A program made the translations under genes and the position numbers. From the NCBI RefSeq assembly GCF_025146565.1, contig NZ_CP102258.1, positions 124,001 through 188,000 of the forward strand: DNA of 64,000 bases, written 5' to 3'. The notes under the pieces are model-generated. The model was not told the origin of the DNA and ran no database searches. It was given only the letters and a program-made list of their open reading frames with translations. Positions within the stretch are counted from its first letter, which is position 1. Each line of letters begins with the position of its first letter. The stretch is from Bacteroides eggerthii (GTDB lineage Bacteria; Bacteroidota; Bacteroidia; Bacteroidales; Bacteroidaceae). This document shows, one piece after another, positions 1 through 8,837 of this stretch.

Positions 1-320
1 TGTTTCAGACACTTAAAAGTAATATAATTTAAAGGAATCCTTCGGGTTAGGGTGCGCTTCGCGGTTTGAACGGGACATTTCTGACCATTCAAACCGTACG
101 ATGTTAGTTTAGCGTCTATAAAGTATTGCAAACGAATGAGTTAAAAGCAAAAAGTGTTTTTTAAACGTTCGTTTAAAAAACACCTCTTTTACAGATTTCT
201 CCAACACGTGAAATTGTTAAAATATAAACGCATTTATTTCAGAGCGCTACGGAAGCAATGCATTAATAATCAAAGCAATGTATCTAAATAAAAATAAATC
301 ATCCATTTATTTACATCAAA
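1..320. other. intergenic region at left edge, no gene seen
   Basis: I see no protein gene here. The region is AT-rich. It holds a 9-bp inverted repeat (arms 62-70 and 88-96), and the perfect palindromic site at 154-183 that is listed separately. The gene to the left, if any, lies outside the window. Confidence 0.6.
154..183. promoter_or_regulatory. perfect 14-bp inverted repeat, operator-like
   Basis: Arms 154-167 and 170-183 are exact reverse complements around a 2-base centre; the core is AAACG-TT-CGTTT. The minus strand of 154-174 matches 363-383 in 20 of 21 bases, so the same half occurs again just after a promoter. An ACGnnCGT core is usual for operators of TetR-family repressors; that the site binds such a protein is inference. 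No TetR gene lies in the window. Confidence 0.5.
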
Positions 321-323
321 TAT

Positions 324-354
324 TTTGCCAATAATAAAAACACTCGTATCTTTG
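324..354 (+). promoter_or_regulatory. canonical Bacteroides promoter
   Basis: TTTG at 324-327, a 19-base spacer and TATCTTTG at 347-354 match the Bacteroidales sigma-ABfr consensus (-33 TTTG, -7 TAnnTTTG) exactly. Transcription would start near 361 and run right. The copy of the operator-like sequence at 363-383 would lie at the start of the transcript. Confidence 0.6.
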
Positions 355-360
355 CGTTTA

Positions 361-560
361 TCAAACGAACGTTCAAAAAACACTTTCCACATAGCTACAA
401 AGCATAAAATCAGCCTCTTCGTTGCTACAATAATATTCCCTTTCCAAGTATATTTCTTCTGTATCAAGCAGAACCTGAAACGATTTCAGCGAACTCGGAA
501 TATAAAAAGAGAACCCTATCGGAGGTATTTTTGCATACCTGACAGGGTTCTCTTTCTCAA
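361..560 (+). ncRNA. candidate small RNA, about 200 nt
   Basis: The segment is bounded on the left by an exact-consensus promoter and on the right by a strong hairpin (506-555). It has no ATG on the plus strand and therefore no ordinary reading frame; an open frame that begins at 325 starts inside the promoter and is not credible. I infer an independent small RNA. No match to a known RNA family was recognised, and no expression can be seen from sequence alone. Confidence 0.4.
506..555. terminator. bidirectional terminator hairpin
   Basis: Perfect 12-bp arms AAAGAGAACCCT (506-517) and AGGGTTCTCTTT (544-555), with a second small hairpin (AGGTAT/ATACCT) nested in the loop. On the minus strand it is followed by TTTTTAT, so it should end the S41 peptidase transcript; on the plus strand it would end the candidate small RNA. 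Confidence 0.75.
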
Positions 561-576
561 CTGTAATCAGTACTAA

Positions 577-3500
577 TTATTTTTTCCGGGGCAACTGTTT
601 TAGCAGGTGTTCCACTGCAACTTTCAATTGCGCATCATCTCCGCTTATCATCTCTTCCGGCGTATTGTATATCAAAATATCCGGTTGCAAAGTATGATTC
701 TCCAGATAATTGCCTTGCATATCCATGCAACCCACCTGAGGAATTCCAAATACAATGCTGGGATCGATCTGACGTTCCCACCACACAGCCGTCATTGTTC
801 CGGCAACAGGCGTACCTACCAACTTGCCGATGCCTAAAGTCTTGTAAACAAAAGGAGTGCCATGGGCATTGCTGTAATTATCCTCACACACCAACATGCA
901 GGACGGTTTCAGCCATTTATTGAACGGATCACTTCCGATATACTGCCCGCGTGGAACAAAGCGTTCGTATTCTTTTCCGCTAAGCAGCGTCACTACATCA
1001 TCATGCAGCCACCCGCCACCATTATGGCGTACATCCACCACTACCGCTTCCTTATTGCGATTACGTCCCAGCAGTTCGGAGTAGATCTTACGGAAGCTCG
1101 GACTATCCATACCTTTTATATGAACATAACCGATACGCCCGCCGGACAGTTTCTCTACTGTCCTACGGCAATTCTCCACCCATCTTTTATAGAGAAGTTC
1201 ACTTTGCATCGCATAGGTAATTGGTTTGATAGTTTCCTCGAAACGTTTCTTCGTATTCGGATCATAGACCGAAAGAATTGTTTTACGATTTGACTTGCCT
1301 TCAAGCAGCGGGAAATAGTCGGCACCGGCCTTGACAGCCACACCGTCTATCTTCTCGATGATGCAACCGGGCCTAACATCCGTTTTCTTCTTGGTAAGAG
1401 GGCTTTGGGCTATGATTTCCTTAATTTTCAATCCATCTCCGGTGTACGATTCATCATAGAACACACCCAAAGCGGCCGTAGGTAACGTTGCACCGGAAGC
1501 ATAATAACGCGCTCCCGTATGCGAAGCATTCAGTTCGCCCAACATTTCACTCAGCATCTCCGTAAAGTCGTAGTTGTTGTTGATGTAAGGCAAGAACCGT
1601 TTATAACTTGCTTTATAGCCGGTCCAGTCTGTTCCTTGCAGATCTTCTACATAAAACTTATCGTCCACTTGTTGCCACACATGATCGAAGATATATTCAC
1701 GCTCTCCATAAGGACGATAGTCAAAGAAAGCCTCAAACTCCACCGGAGTAACCTTGCTGCCCGCTACCTCTATTTTCTTCATGCCTTCGCTGCTGCAAAG
1801 GAAGATATTCTTTCCCTCTTTATCGGGCAGCAAAGCACCTGCACCTACGTCTTTCAAAAGGACTTTGGTTGAATTTTCCTTCAAATCATGCTTCCACAGG
1901 TCGTAGCCGTCCTCAAAAGTAGACAGGTAATAAAGCGCATCCCCTTTCGGAGTGAGCACAGCATCCGCCAGATGCGAGGAATTAACCGTCAGGCGTACAA
2001 TACGATCGAACCGGTTCTCCAAATCGAATTTCAACGGTTCCACCTTCTTTTCTTTCTCCGCACCGTCTTCCTTATCGGTTTTCTTTTTAGTTTCTTTCTT
2101 CTTTTCAGCCTTCTCCTTTGCTTCTTTCTCCGCTTTTTCAGCCTCTTCCACTAAAGCCGTCTCTTCCTTGCTCATAAGGAAACGGTCGTAAGCCTCGGCA
2201 TCGAAGAACATGATATAGGTGTCATCCTCAGATCCCCAACTGCCATGACTGCGATATCCGGCGCGGTCGCTTGTCCAAATCATCGCTTTTCCGCCCAATA
2301 CCCATTTGGCATTGCCGTCCGTATAGCCGCTTTCGGTCAGATTCACCATTTCGCCCTTTCCGTCGGCATTCAGCAACACTACATCCTTGTTATTCCAACC
2401 ACCGATACCTATAAAATCGGAAAGTATCCATTTACTGTCCGGACTCCACCGGAACCATTGGTCGCCATCGGAATAGGAGTACTGGTATTTGGCATCCATT
2501 ACAGTACGCACAGCTTTCGTCTTCAGATTGATAACGCGGATGGCCGCACGATTTTCAAGGAATGCCACTTCTTTGCCATCAGGACTATATTGCGGCTGGA
2601 AAGAGGCTGCTTCCGAATTGGTCAGACGCTCCTCTTTCAGCTCCGTAGCGTACGTAAACAGTTTTTCATCCTTACGGACAATAGCCGAAGTGTAAAGCTG
2701 CCAAAGACCGCCACGCTCGGAAGCATATACCAAAGAACGCCCGTCAGGAGCAAAATCAACACCACGTTCCTGACAAGGAGTATTTGTGACCTGCTTAGTG
2801 GTTTTGTAATCTACTGAAGTAACATACACATCTCCGCGAAGCACAAAAGCCACTTCCTTGCCGTTGGGAGACAAAGCCATCTCCGTAGCTCCACTACTCT
2901 TAATCTGGCGAATCAAATCTTTGTCACTCTTGTCGGAAACAATGCTGATGTTCACTTTCCGAGGCTCTCCGCCCGGAACCAAAGTATAGATTTCACCGTC
3001 AAAGCCATAACAAAGCCTGCCGTCTGCGGCTATACTGAGAAAGCGAACCGGTTGCTTTGTGTGGTGAGTGACCTGTGTGGCAGAAGCCGCACCGGGAGTA
3101 CGCCGATACACATTGAAAGTTCCGTTTTCCTCGCTCAAATAGTAGAAAGACTTACCGTCGGGGGCCCAAACCGGCTCGCGGTCTTCACCACCAAACGTTG
3201 TCAATTGCCGATAAGCCGGCTTTTCACCCGGAGCATACATCCATATATCGCGAGCAATAGGAGAAACCTGATGCTTACGCCAATAATCCTCATACCCCTT
3301 TTTATCCTGATAGAGCACTGTTCCTTCCTTATTGATAGAGATGCATTCCATTGGCATCGGTGAATAAAGGACAGGACGCCCACCCTCTACCGATACTTTA
3401 TACACCTGCCTGAATTGTCCATTGGAAGGAAAAAGAACCGTTTCGGCAGAAGGCATTATGTCTGCGGAGAACAGGATATGTCCGGCATCACTAAAGGCCA

Positions 3501-3837
3501 CAGGCGTCTCACTTCCCGAATGGGTAGTCAATCGGCGCGGCTCGCCTCCCTCTTTGGAAACAATGTAAACATCCATGCTTCCCATACGGTCGGAAGCAAA
3601 AGCAATCCGCTTGCCGTCAGGACTCCACACCGGCTCCGTATCATGGGCGGGATTGGTGGTGAGCTGCATGGCACGCCCACCGTCAACCGGAACCGTATAG
3701 ATATCGCCTTTATAAGTAAAAGCAATCGTAGTTCCGTCGGGAGAAATGGCACAATGACGCAACCAAAGCGGAGCATCCTGTGCAGAAGTAAAAGCCGCCA
3801 AACAGACTGCGGCCAAAGAGAATAATAGTTTTTTCAT
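577..3837 (-). CDS. tricorn-like S41 family peptidase
   Basis: Large secreted protease of about 1086 residues. The start at 3837 gives a clear signal peptide (MKKLLFSLAAVCLAAFTSAQ); an upstream in-frame ATG at 3867 would put ten odd residues in front. The N-terminal two thirds are WD40/TolB-like beta-propeller repeats (motifs such as SPDGK, WSPD and APDG recur). A Lys/Glu-rich linker follows in the middle, then a tricorn core-like domain, a PDZ segment, and the S41 catalytic region. The segment NYSNAHG near residue 989 holds the likely nucleophile Ser. The family degrades peptides; the periplasmic location is inferred from the signal peptide. It follows mdh on the same strand behind a terminator, with no clear promoter of its own, so read-through from mdh is possible. 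Confidence 0.85.
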   Translation of the reverse strand: MKKLLFSLAAVCLAAFTSAQDAPLWLRHCAISPDGTTIAFTYKGDIYTVPVDGGRAMQLTTNPAHDTEPVWSPDGKRIAFASDRMGSMDVYIVSKEGGEPRRLTTHSGSETPVAFSDAGHILFSADIMPSAETVLFPSNGQFRQVYKVSVEGGRPVLYSPMPMECISINKEGTVLYQDKKGYEDYWRKHQVSPIARDIWMYAPGEKPAYRQLTTFGGEDREPVWAPDGKSFYYLSEENGTFNVYRRTPGAASATQVTHHTKQPVRFLSIAADGRLCYGFDGEIYTLVPGGEPRKVNISIVSDKSDKDLIRQIKSSGATEMALSPNGKEVAFVLRGDVYVTSVDYKTTKQVTNTPCQERGVDFAPDGRSLVYASERGGLWQLYTSAIVRKDEKLFTYATELKEERLTNSEAASFQPQYSPDGKEVAFLENRAAIRVINLKTKAVRTVMDAKYQYSYSDGDQWFRWSPDSKWILSDFIGIGGWNNKDVVLLNADGKGEMVNLTESGYTDGNAKWVLGGKAMIWTSDRAGYRSHGSWGSEDDTYIMFFDAEAYDRFLMSKEETALVEEAEKAEKEAKEKAEKKKETKKKTDKEDGAEKEKKVEPLKFDLENRFDRIVRLTVNSSHLADAVLTPKGDALYYLSTFEDGYDLWKHDLKENSTKVLLKDVGAGALLPDKEGKNIFLCSSEGMKKIEVAGSKVTPVEFEAFFDYRPYGEREYIFDHVWQQVDDKFYVEDLQGTDWTGYKASYKRFLPYINNNYDFTEMLSEMLGELNASHTGARYYASGATLPTAALGVFYDESYTGDGLKIKEIIAQSPLTKKKTDVRPGCIIEKIDGVAVKAGADYFPLLEGKSNRKTILSVYDPNTKKRFEETIKPITYAMQSELLYKRWVENCRRTVEKLSGGRIGYVHIKGMDSPSFRKIYSELLGRNRNKEAVVVDVRHNGGGWLHDDVVTLLSGKEYERFVPRGQYIGSDPFNKWLKPSCMLVCEDNYSNAHGTPFVYKTLGIGKLVGTPVAGTMTAVWWERQIDPSIVFGIPQVGCMDMQGNYLENHTLQPDILIYNTPEEMISGDDAQLKVAVEHLLKQLPRKK

Positions 3838-3886
3838 ATACGGGTAATAAAAAAGGACGAACGACATAAAAATGATAAAAAAGCAA

Positions 3887-3931
3887 AAAGCCTCACGCCT
3901 TTTCCTTTCCGGTAAAAGTTCGTGAGGCTTT
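3887..3931 (-). terminator. terminator of mdh
   Basis: Arms AAAGCCTCACG (3887-3897) and CGTGAGGCTTT (3921-3931), followed on the minus strand by a T-rich run. It lies between the mdh stop and the S41 peptidase start. Confidence 0.75.
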
Positions 3932-3957
3932 GCTTATGCTTTTAAGTTATCTCTCAA

Positions 3958-4899
3958 TTAGAGAGCGCCTACTTCTTTCAGAGCAGCATTAGTTTTGTGA
4001 ACAGCAGCAGCGCTGGCAGCAAACTTAGCTTTTTCGTCAGCGTTCAGTTCCAGTTCTACAATCTTTTCAACACCGTTCTTGCCGAGGATTACGGGAACAC
4101 CGATACAGATGTCCGATTCACCGTACTCGCCTTCCAATGCTACCGAGCAAGGGATCATCTTCTTCTGGTCATGGATAATAGATTCAACCACATAAGCACC
4201 AGCCGCACCCGGAGCATACCATGCAGAAGTACCCAGCAACTTGGTCAGCGTAGCACCGCCCACCATAGTAGAAGCAACCACTTCGTCCAGCTTCTCTGCG
4301 CTCAACAAAGTGCTTACGGGAATGCCCTTGTAAGTGGCCAGACGAGCCAAAGGAATCATAGTGGTATCACCATGACCGCCGATAACCATGCCTTCTACTT
4401 CGTTGGCATTGCAGCCCAAAGCCTGAGACAAGAAATATTTGAAACGAGAGCTATCCAAAGCACCGCCCATACCGATGATGCGGTTCTTAGGAATACCCAA
4501 AGATTTCAGAGACAAATAAGTCATGGTATCCATCGGGTTAGAGATAACCACGAGAATAGCATTAGGAGAATATTTCAGAATGTTCTGTGCAACCGACTTA
4601 ACGATGCCTGCATTCACACCAATCAACTCTTCACGAGTCATACCCGGCTTACGGGGAATACCTGAAGTGATTACGACAACATCAGAGTTAGCAGTCTTCT
4701 CATAATCGTTGGTACAACCTACAATCGTGGTGTCGAAGCCCAACAGTTGAGCAGTCTGCATCATATCCATTGCTTTACCCTCTGAAACGCCTTCTTTCAC
4801 ATCCAGCATTACCACTTCGTCAGCCACTTCATTAAAGGCTAACACATTAGCGCATGTAGCACCTACGTTACCTGCACCTACTACGGTTACTTTTGACAT
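3958..4899 (-). CDS. mdh: malate dehydrogenase
   Basis: NAD-dependent oxidation of malate to oxaloacetate in the cytoplasm; in Bacteroides the enzyme mainly runs toward malate in the reductive branch that leads to fumarate and succinate. The protein is 313 residues, normal for the LDH-like MDH group. It starts at 4899 with MSKVTVVGAGNVGATCA, the Rossmann glycine motif; a longer frame from 4947 adds 16 unlikely residues. The proton-relay His lies in GGHGDTTM, and Arg residues of the substrate site are in RKPGMTR. A -7 element (TACTTTTG, 4945-4952 minus) lies about 46 bases upstream of the start. Confidence 0.95.
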   Translation of the reverse strand: MSKVTVVGAGNVGATCANVLAFNEVADEVVMLDVKEGVSEGKAMDMMQTAQLLGFDTTIVGCTNDYEKTANSDVVVITSGIPRKPGMTREELIGVNAGIVKSVAQNILKYSPNAILVVISNPMDTMTYLSLKSLGIPKNRIIGMGGALDSSRFKYFLSQALGCNANEVEGMVIGGHGDTTMIPLARLATYKGIPVSTLLSAEKLDEVVASTMVGGATLTKLLGTSAWYAPGAAGAYVVESIIHDQKKMIPCSVALEGEYGESDICIGVPVILGKNGVEKIVELELNADEKAKFAASAAAVHKTNAALKEVGAL

Positions 4900-4944
4900 A
4901 ATTTCTAAAGTTTTTTGTTTATATAGTGTTCTATAAAGTTGCCA

Positions 4945-4952
4945 CAAAAGTA
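4945..4952 (-). promoter_or_regulatory. probable -7 element of mdh
   Basis: TACTTTTG on the minus strand fits TAnnTTTG. No TTTG is found at the expected -33 spacing, so the assignment rests on one box and on position. Confidence 0.4.
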
Positions 4953-5129
4953 CAACGACATTCCTAATTAAAGAAATATTTCCATAATAATTTTAGTTAA
5001 ATGAAGAATTTGATAGGGGATAGTGATTAGTGATTAGTGATAAATGCTTATTTTTGCGGTGATTTACGATTATGGGCAGAGATGATCCGCCACTAATCAT
5101 TCATCATCAAACATTAATCACTATAAAAA

Positions 5130-6008
5130 ATGAACAATAAAAAAAATACACTCCAAATTGTTGTCGGAAGTCTTTTGGTACTATTATTAATAGGTGTTAC
5201 CGTATTGCTGATTTCAGAGAAACGAACCAATAATGAATTGGTGCAGGAATTCAATCTGGAAAAAGAAGACCTGGAAAACCAATACACCGATTTCGCCAAA
5301 CAATACGATGAGTTGAAACTGACTGTCTCCAACGACTCCCTCTCCGTCCTATTGGAACAGGAACAGCTAAAGACGCAACGGCTGCTGGAAGAGCTCCGCA
5401 CCGTAAAAAGCACCAATGCCACCGAAATACGCCGTCTGAAAAAAGAACTGGCAACCCTTCGTAAAGTAATGATAGGCTATATCAACCAGATAGACTCGCT
5501 GAGCCGTCTCACCAACCACCAAAAGGAAGTGATAGCCGACGTCACCCGTAAATACAATGTTGCTTCACAACAAATCAGCAACCTTTCCGAAGAAAAGAAA
5601 AACCTGAATAAAAAAGTGACGCTTGCAGCCCAGTTGGATGCAACGAACATCAATATTCAGGCCACCAACAAACGGGGCAAAAAAGCCAAAAAGGTAAAAG
5701 ACGTCGTTAAACTGAAAATCAATTTCACAATCGTCAAAAATATCACTGCCGAAACCGGAGAACGCACCCTCTACGTCCGCATCACCAAGCCCGACAATGA
5801 TGTGCTGAGCAAAAACGCATCCAACACGTTCCCCTATGAGAATCGTGAACTGGCATACTCCATCAAGAAATATATAGAGTACAACGGCGAAGAACAGAGC
5901 GTTACGGTGTATTGGGATGTCGAAGAGTTCCTGTATGCAGGAAGCTACCGCGTAGACATATTCTCGGACGGAACGCTTATCGGTTCCCAGTCATTCAATC
6001 TGGATTGA
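5130..6008 (+). CDS. coiled-coil membrane protein of unknown function
   Basis: I do not recognise a named family. The 292-residue protein has one membrane helix at about residues 8-28, a long Glu/Lys/Gln-rich coiled coil at about 35-165, a short basic linker (KRGKKAKKVKD), and a C-terminal beta-rich domain of about 100 residues. The topology suggests an inner-membrane anchor with a periplasmic coiled coil. It stands alone: mdh is divergent to the left, and the efflux operon on the right has its own promoter. A TATTTTTG box lies at 5049-5056 in the leader, preceded by imperfect repeats of the type gtgattagtgatta. Similar coiled-coil proteins are common in Bacteroides, usually without a known role. 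Confidence 0.8.
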   Translation: MNNKKNTLQIVVGSLLVLLLIGVTVLLISEKRTNNELVQEFNLEKEDLENQYTDFAKQYDELKLTVSNDSLSVLLEQEQLKTQRLLEELRTVKSTNATEIRRLKKELATLRKVMIGYINQIDSLSRLTNHQKEVIADVTRKYNVASQQISNLSEEKKNLNKKVTLAAQLDATNINIQATNKRGKKAKKVKDVVKLKINFTIVKNITAETGERTLYVRITKPDNDVLSKNASNTFPYENRELAYSIKKYIEYNGEEQSVTVYWDVEEFLYAGSYRVDIFSDGTLIGSQSFNLD

Positions 6009-6078
6009 TTCAGACCGAAGAACAAAAGACTGTTTTCAGTATCTTCCCCCATCTTAAATCAAAAAAGTTGCAATTTAT

Positions 6079-6109
6079 TTTGCAATATCATCAAAACCCT
6101 ATACATTTG
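6079..6109 (+). promoter_or_regulatory. canonical promoter of the efflux operon
   Basis: TTTG at 6079-6082, exactly 19 bases, then TACATTTG at 6102-6109; an exact fit to the Bacteroidales consensus. Start of transcription is expected near 6116, giving a leader of about 65 bases before the TolC gene. Confidence 0.7.
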
Positions 6110-6180
6110 CATCGTTGCCTATGCAATTATTGTTGCTTTATTAGGTAAAGTTTCCACAAGTGTTTTAATGTATAGATACA

Positions 6181-7668
6181 ATGAAAAAGTTCTTCTGTTT
6201 CATCTACTTGGCCTGTTTGGTGCTGCCCTTGGCCGCACAGGATGTTTTGAGTCTGGATAGTTGCCGTACATTGGCTATTGCCAACAACAAAGAACTTCTG
6301 ATTGGCCGGACAAAAATCGAAGCGGCACATTACCAGAGAAAAGCGGCATTCACCAACTATCTGCCCAGCATTTCCGCCACCGGCGGATACATGCGCAACC
6401 AGAAAGAGTTCTCCCTGCTGAATGATGCACAAAAAGGAGCGCTCGGCTCCGTAGGGACACAGATGAGCGGTGCGTTGCAAAACGGCATTCAGGGAATGAT
6501 AACCCAAAACCCGCAACTGGCTCAGAACCCACAATTCATGGCGCTTGTACAGTCCTTAGGCAACATAGACATTGCCACTCCCTTGAACGGATTGGGACAA
6601 TCACTTGTCGACGCATTCCGCACCGACACGCGCAACATGTACGCCGGAGCTTTGACCCTGACCCAACCACTCTATATGGGCGGCAAAATACGCGCCTACA
6701 ACAAGATTACCAAATACGCCGAAGAGTTGGCCCGCCAGCAACACAACAGCGGAATGCAGGAAGTCATCCTAAGCACCGATCAGGCATATTGGCAGGTAGT
6801 ATCTCTCGCCAACAAAAAGAAACTGGCAGAGGGGTATCTTGAGCTCCTGCAGAAACTGGAAAGCGATGTGGACAAGATGATTGCCGAAGGAGTAGCCACA
6901 AAAGCGGACGGGCTGTCAGTGAAGGTAAAAGTGAACGAAGCCGAAATGACACTGACAAAGGTAAATGACGGTCTGAGCCTTTCCAGAATGTTGCTATGCC
7001 AGCTATGCGGATTGGACCTCAGCACTCCCATCACTTTGGCAGACGAAAAGGAAGATGACTTATCTCCCACTCCCGCAGACAACAGCAGCATCAATATAAA
7101 TAATGTATATGCCATGCGACCGGAAGTGCGCAGTCTGGAACTTGCCACACAAATCTATAAGCAGAAAGTGAATGTCACCCGTTCGGAATACCTGCCATCC
7201 GTAGCCCTTATAGGGAACTACATGGCAACAAACCCTTCCGTATTCAACAGCTTTGAAAACAAATTCAAAGGCATGTGGAACGTAGGTGTCATGGTCAGTA
7301 TGCCCATTTGGCATTGGGGAGAAGGAATTTATAAAGTGAAAGCCGCCAAAGCCGAAGCCCGTATCACCCAATACCAACTGGACGATGCCAAAGAAAAGAT
7401 AGAACTGCAAGTCAGCCAATCGGTTTTCAAAGTGAACGAAGCTGCCAAGAAACTTATCATGGCCGAAAAGAATTTGGAAAAGGCTGATGAGAACCTGCGT
7501 TACGCCACTCTCGGATTTGAGGAAGGAGTTATCCCCGCAAGCAACGTGCTGGAAGCGCATACCGCCTGGCTGTCAGCCCAATCGGAAAAGATAGATGCGC
7601 AAATAGACGTGAAACTGACGGAAATCTATCTGAAGAAGGCAACAGGCAGTTTAAACGTTGGAAATTAA
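6181..7668 (+). CDS. TolC family outer membrane efflux protein
   Basis: Outer-membrane channel of a tripartite exporter. The 495-residue protein has a signal peptide (MKKFFCFIYLACLVLPLAAQ) and the repeated helical pattern of the OEP family: LDSCRTLAIANNKELL near the N-terminus and a second half beginning near MRPEVRSLELATQIY, with the family's usual NVGVMVSMPIWHWGEG strand segment and the terminal LEAHTAWLSAQ helix. A 60-residue insertion rich in Gln, Asn and Gly (about residues 80-140) lengthens it relative to classic TolC. It heads a four-gene operon with a HlyD adaptor and two ABC-2 permeases. The exported substrate cannot be told from sequence. Confidence 0.9.
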   Translation: MKKFFCFIYLACLVLPLAAQDVLSLDSCRTLAIANNKELLIGRTKIEAAHYQRKAAFTNYLPSISATGGYMRNQKEFSLLNDAQKGALGSVGTQMSGALQNGIQGMITQNPQLAQNPQFMALVQSLGNIDIATPLNGLGQSLVDAFRTDTRNMYAGALTLTQPLYMGGKIRAYNKITKYAEELARQQHNSGMQEVILSTDQAYWQVVSLANKKKLAEGYLELLQKLESDVDKMIAEGVATKADGLSVKVKVNEAEMTLTKVNDGLSLSRMLLCQLCGLDLSTPITLADEKEDDLSPTPADNSSININNVYAMRPEVRSLELATQIYKQKVNVTRSEYLPSVALIGNYMATNPSVFNSFENKFKGMWNVGVMVSMPIWHWGEGIYKVKAAKAEARITQYQLDDAKEKIELQVSQSVFKVNEAAKKLIMAEKNLEKADENLRYATLGFEEGVIPASNVLEAHTAWLSAQSEKIDAQIDVKLTEIYLKKATGSLNVGN

Positions 7669-7806
7669 AGATTGAGGACCGGCATAGCTAATGTTGACCT
7701 TTAGGAAATAGCATTTGCAAGCCTGCAAATTATAAACCTGCAACCGTAAACAAATACGTATAATCAACTCATATAATCTTGATATAACATCTACTTAAAT
7801 TATAAA

Positions 7807-8793
7807 ATGGATACAAAATCACAAAACAGTAACATGTTGCTGGCATTCCTCACGCTGACGGGAGTGATTGCCATTGTTGCCCTGGTAGGTTTCTTCATGC
7901 TGCGCAAGGGACCGGAAATCATACAAGGCCAAGCAGAAGTAACAGAGTACCGCGTATCAAGCAAAGTGCCGGGGCGTATCCTGGAATTCCGGGTAAAAGA
8001 GGGACAGAGCGTGCAAGCCGGAGATACACTTGCCATTATCGAAGCCCCGGATGTACAAGCGAAACTGGAACAGGCACGTGCCGCCGAGGCTGCCGCACAA
8101 GCCCAAAACGAGAAAGCACTGAAAGGCGCCCGTCAAGAACAAATACAGGCAGCCTATGAGATGTGGCAGAAAGCTCAGGCAGGACTTGCCATAGCCGAAA
8201 AATCGTACAAGCGCGTAAAAAACCTGCACGACCAAGGAGTGATGTCCGCCCAAAAGCTGGATGAAGTCACCGCCCAGCGTGATGCGGCACAGGCCACCGA
8301 AAAAGCAGCCAAAGCCCAATATACTATGGCAAAGAACGGAGCCGAACGTGAAGACAAAGCCGCCGCAGCAGCCTTGGTGGAACGGGCCAAAGGAGCCGTT
8401 GCCGAGGTGGAATCGTACATCAAAGAAACCTACCTGATAGCCCAGACCGCCGGAGAAGTTTCCGAAATATTCCCCAAAGCGGGCGAACTGGTGGGCACAG
8501 GCGCTCCAATCATGAATATCGCCATTATGGATGACATGTGGATTACTTTCAATGTACGAGAGGACTTACTGCAAGGATTGGGCATGGGAACAGAGTTTGA
8601 AGCCTTTATTCCCGCTCTCGACAGGAATATCCGCCTGAAAGTGTACTATATGAAAGACCTCGGCACATACGCCGCCTGGAAAGCAACCAAGACTACCGGG
8701 CAATTCGACTTAAAGACATTTGAAGTAAAAGCATCCCCGCAAGAGAGAGCAGAGGGTTTGCGTCCGGGAATGAGTGTGATATTGAAGAAGTGA
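7807..8793 (+). CDS. HlyD family periplasmic adaptor subunit
   Basis: Membrane-fusion protein that would bridge the ABC-2 permeases to the TolC channel. The 328 residues show one N-terminal membrane helix (about 12-32), a first biotinyl-lipoyl half (SSKVPGRILEFRVKEGQSV), an Ala/Gln-rich alpha-hairpin (about 85-190), a second lipoyl half (TAGEVSEIFPKAGELVGTG) and a beta-barrel ending in LRPGMSVILKK. This is the YbhG/EmrA type layout. It lies 138 bases after the TolC gene and 44 before the first permease, on the same strand, so cotranscription is likely. Confidence 0.9.
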   Translation: MDTKSQNSNMLLAFLTLTGVIAIVALVGFFMLRKGPEIIQGQAEVTEYRVSSKVPGRILEFRVKEGQSVQAGDTLAIIEAPDVQAKLEQARAAEAAAQAQNEKALKGARQEQIQAAYEMWQKAQAGLAIAEKSYKRVKNLHDQGVMSAQKLDEVTAQRDAAQATEKAAKAQYTMAKNGAEREDKAAAAALVERAKGAVAEVESYIKETYLIAQTAGEVSEIFPKAGELVGTGAPIMNIAIMDDMWITFNVREDLLQGLGMGTEFEAFIPALDRNIRLKVYYMKDLGTYAAWKATKTTGQFDLKTFEVKASPQERAEGLRPGMSVILKK

Positions 8794-8837
8794 GATAAGG
8801 CAACAGGGTGGTAAAATGATAAGACGATAAAGCGCCA

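Noticed and set aside
62..96. 9-bp inverted repeat CGGTTTGAA/TTCAAACCG as terminator of a gene to the left
   Set aside because: No T run follows on either strand and the left neighbour is not visible.
325..576. Open frame of 83 codons on the plus strand
   Set aside because: It begins inside an exact-consensus promoter, crosses a terminator hairpin and has no recognisable features.
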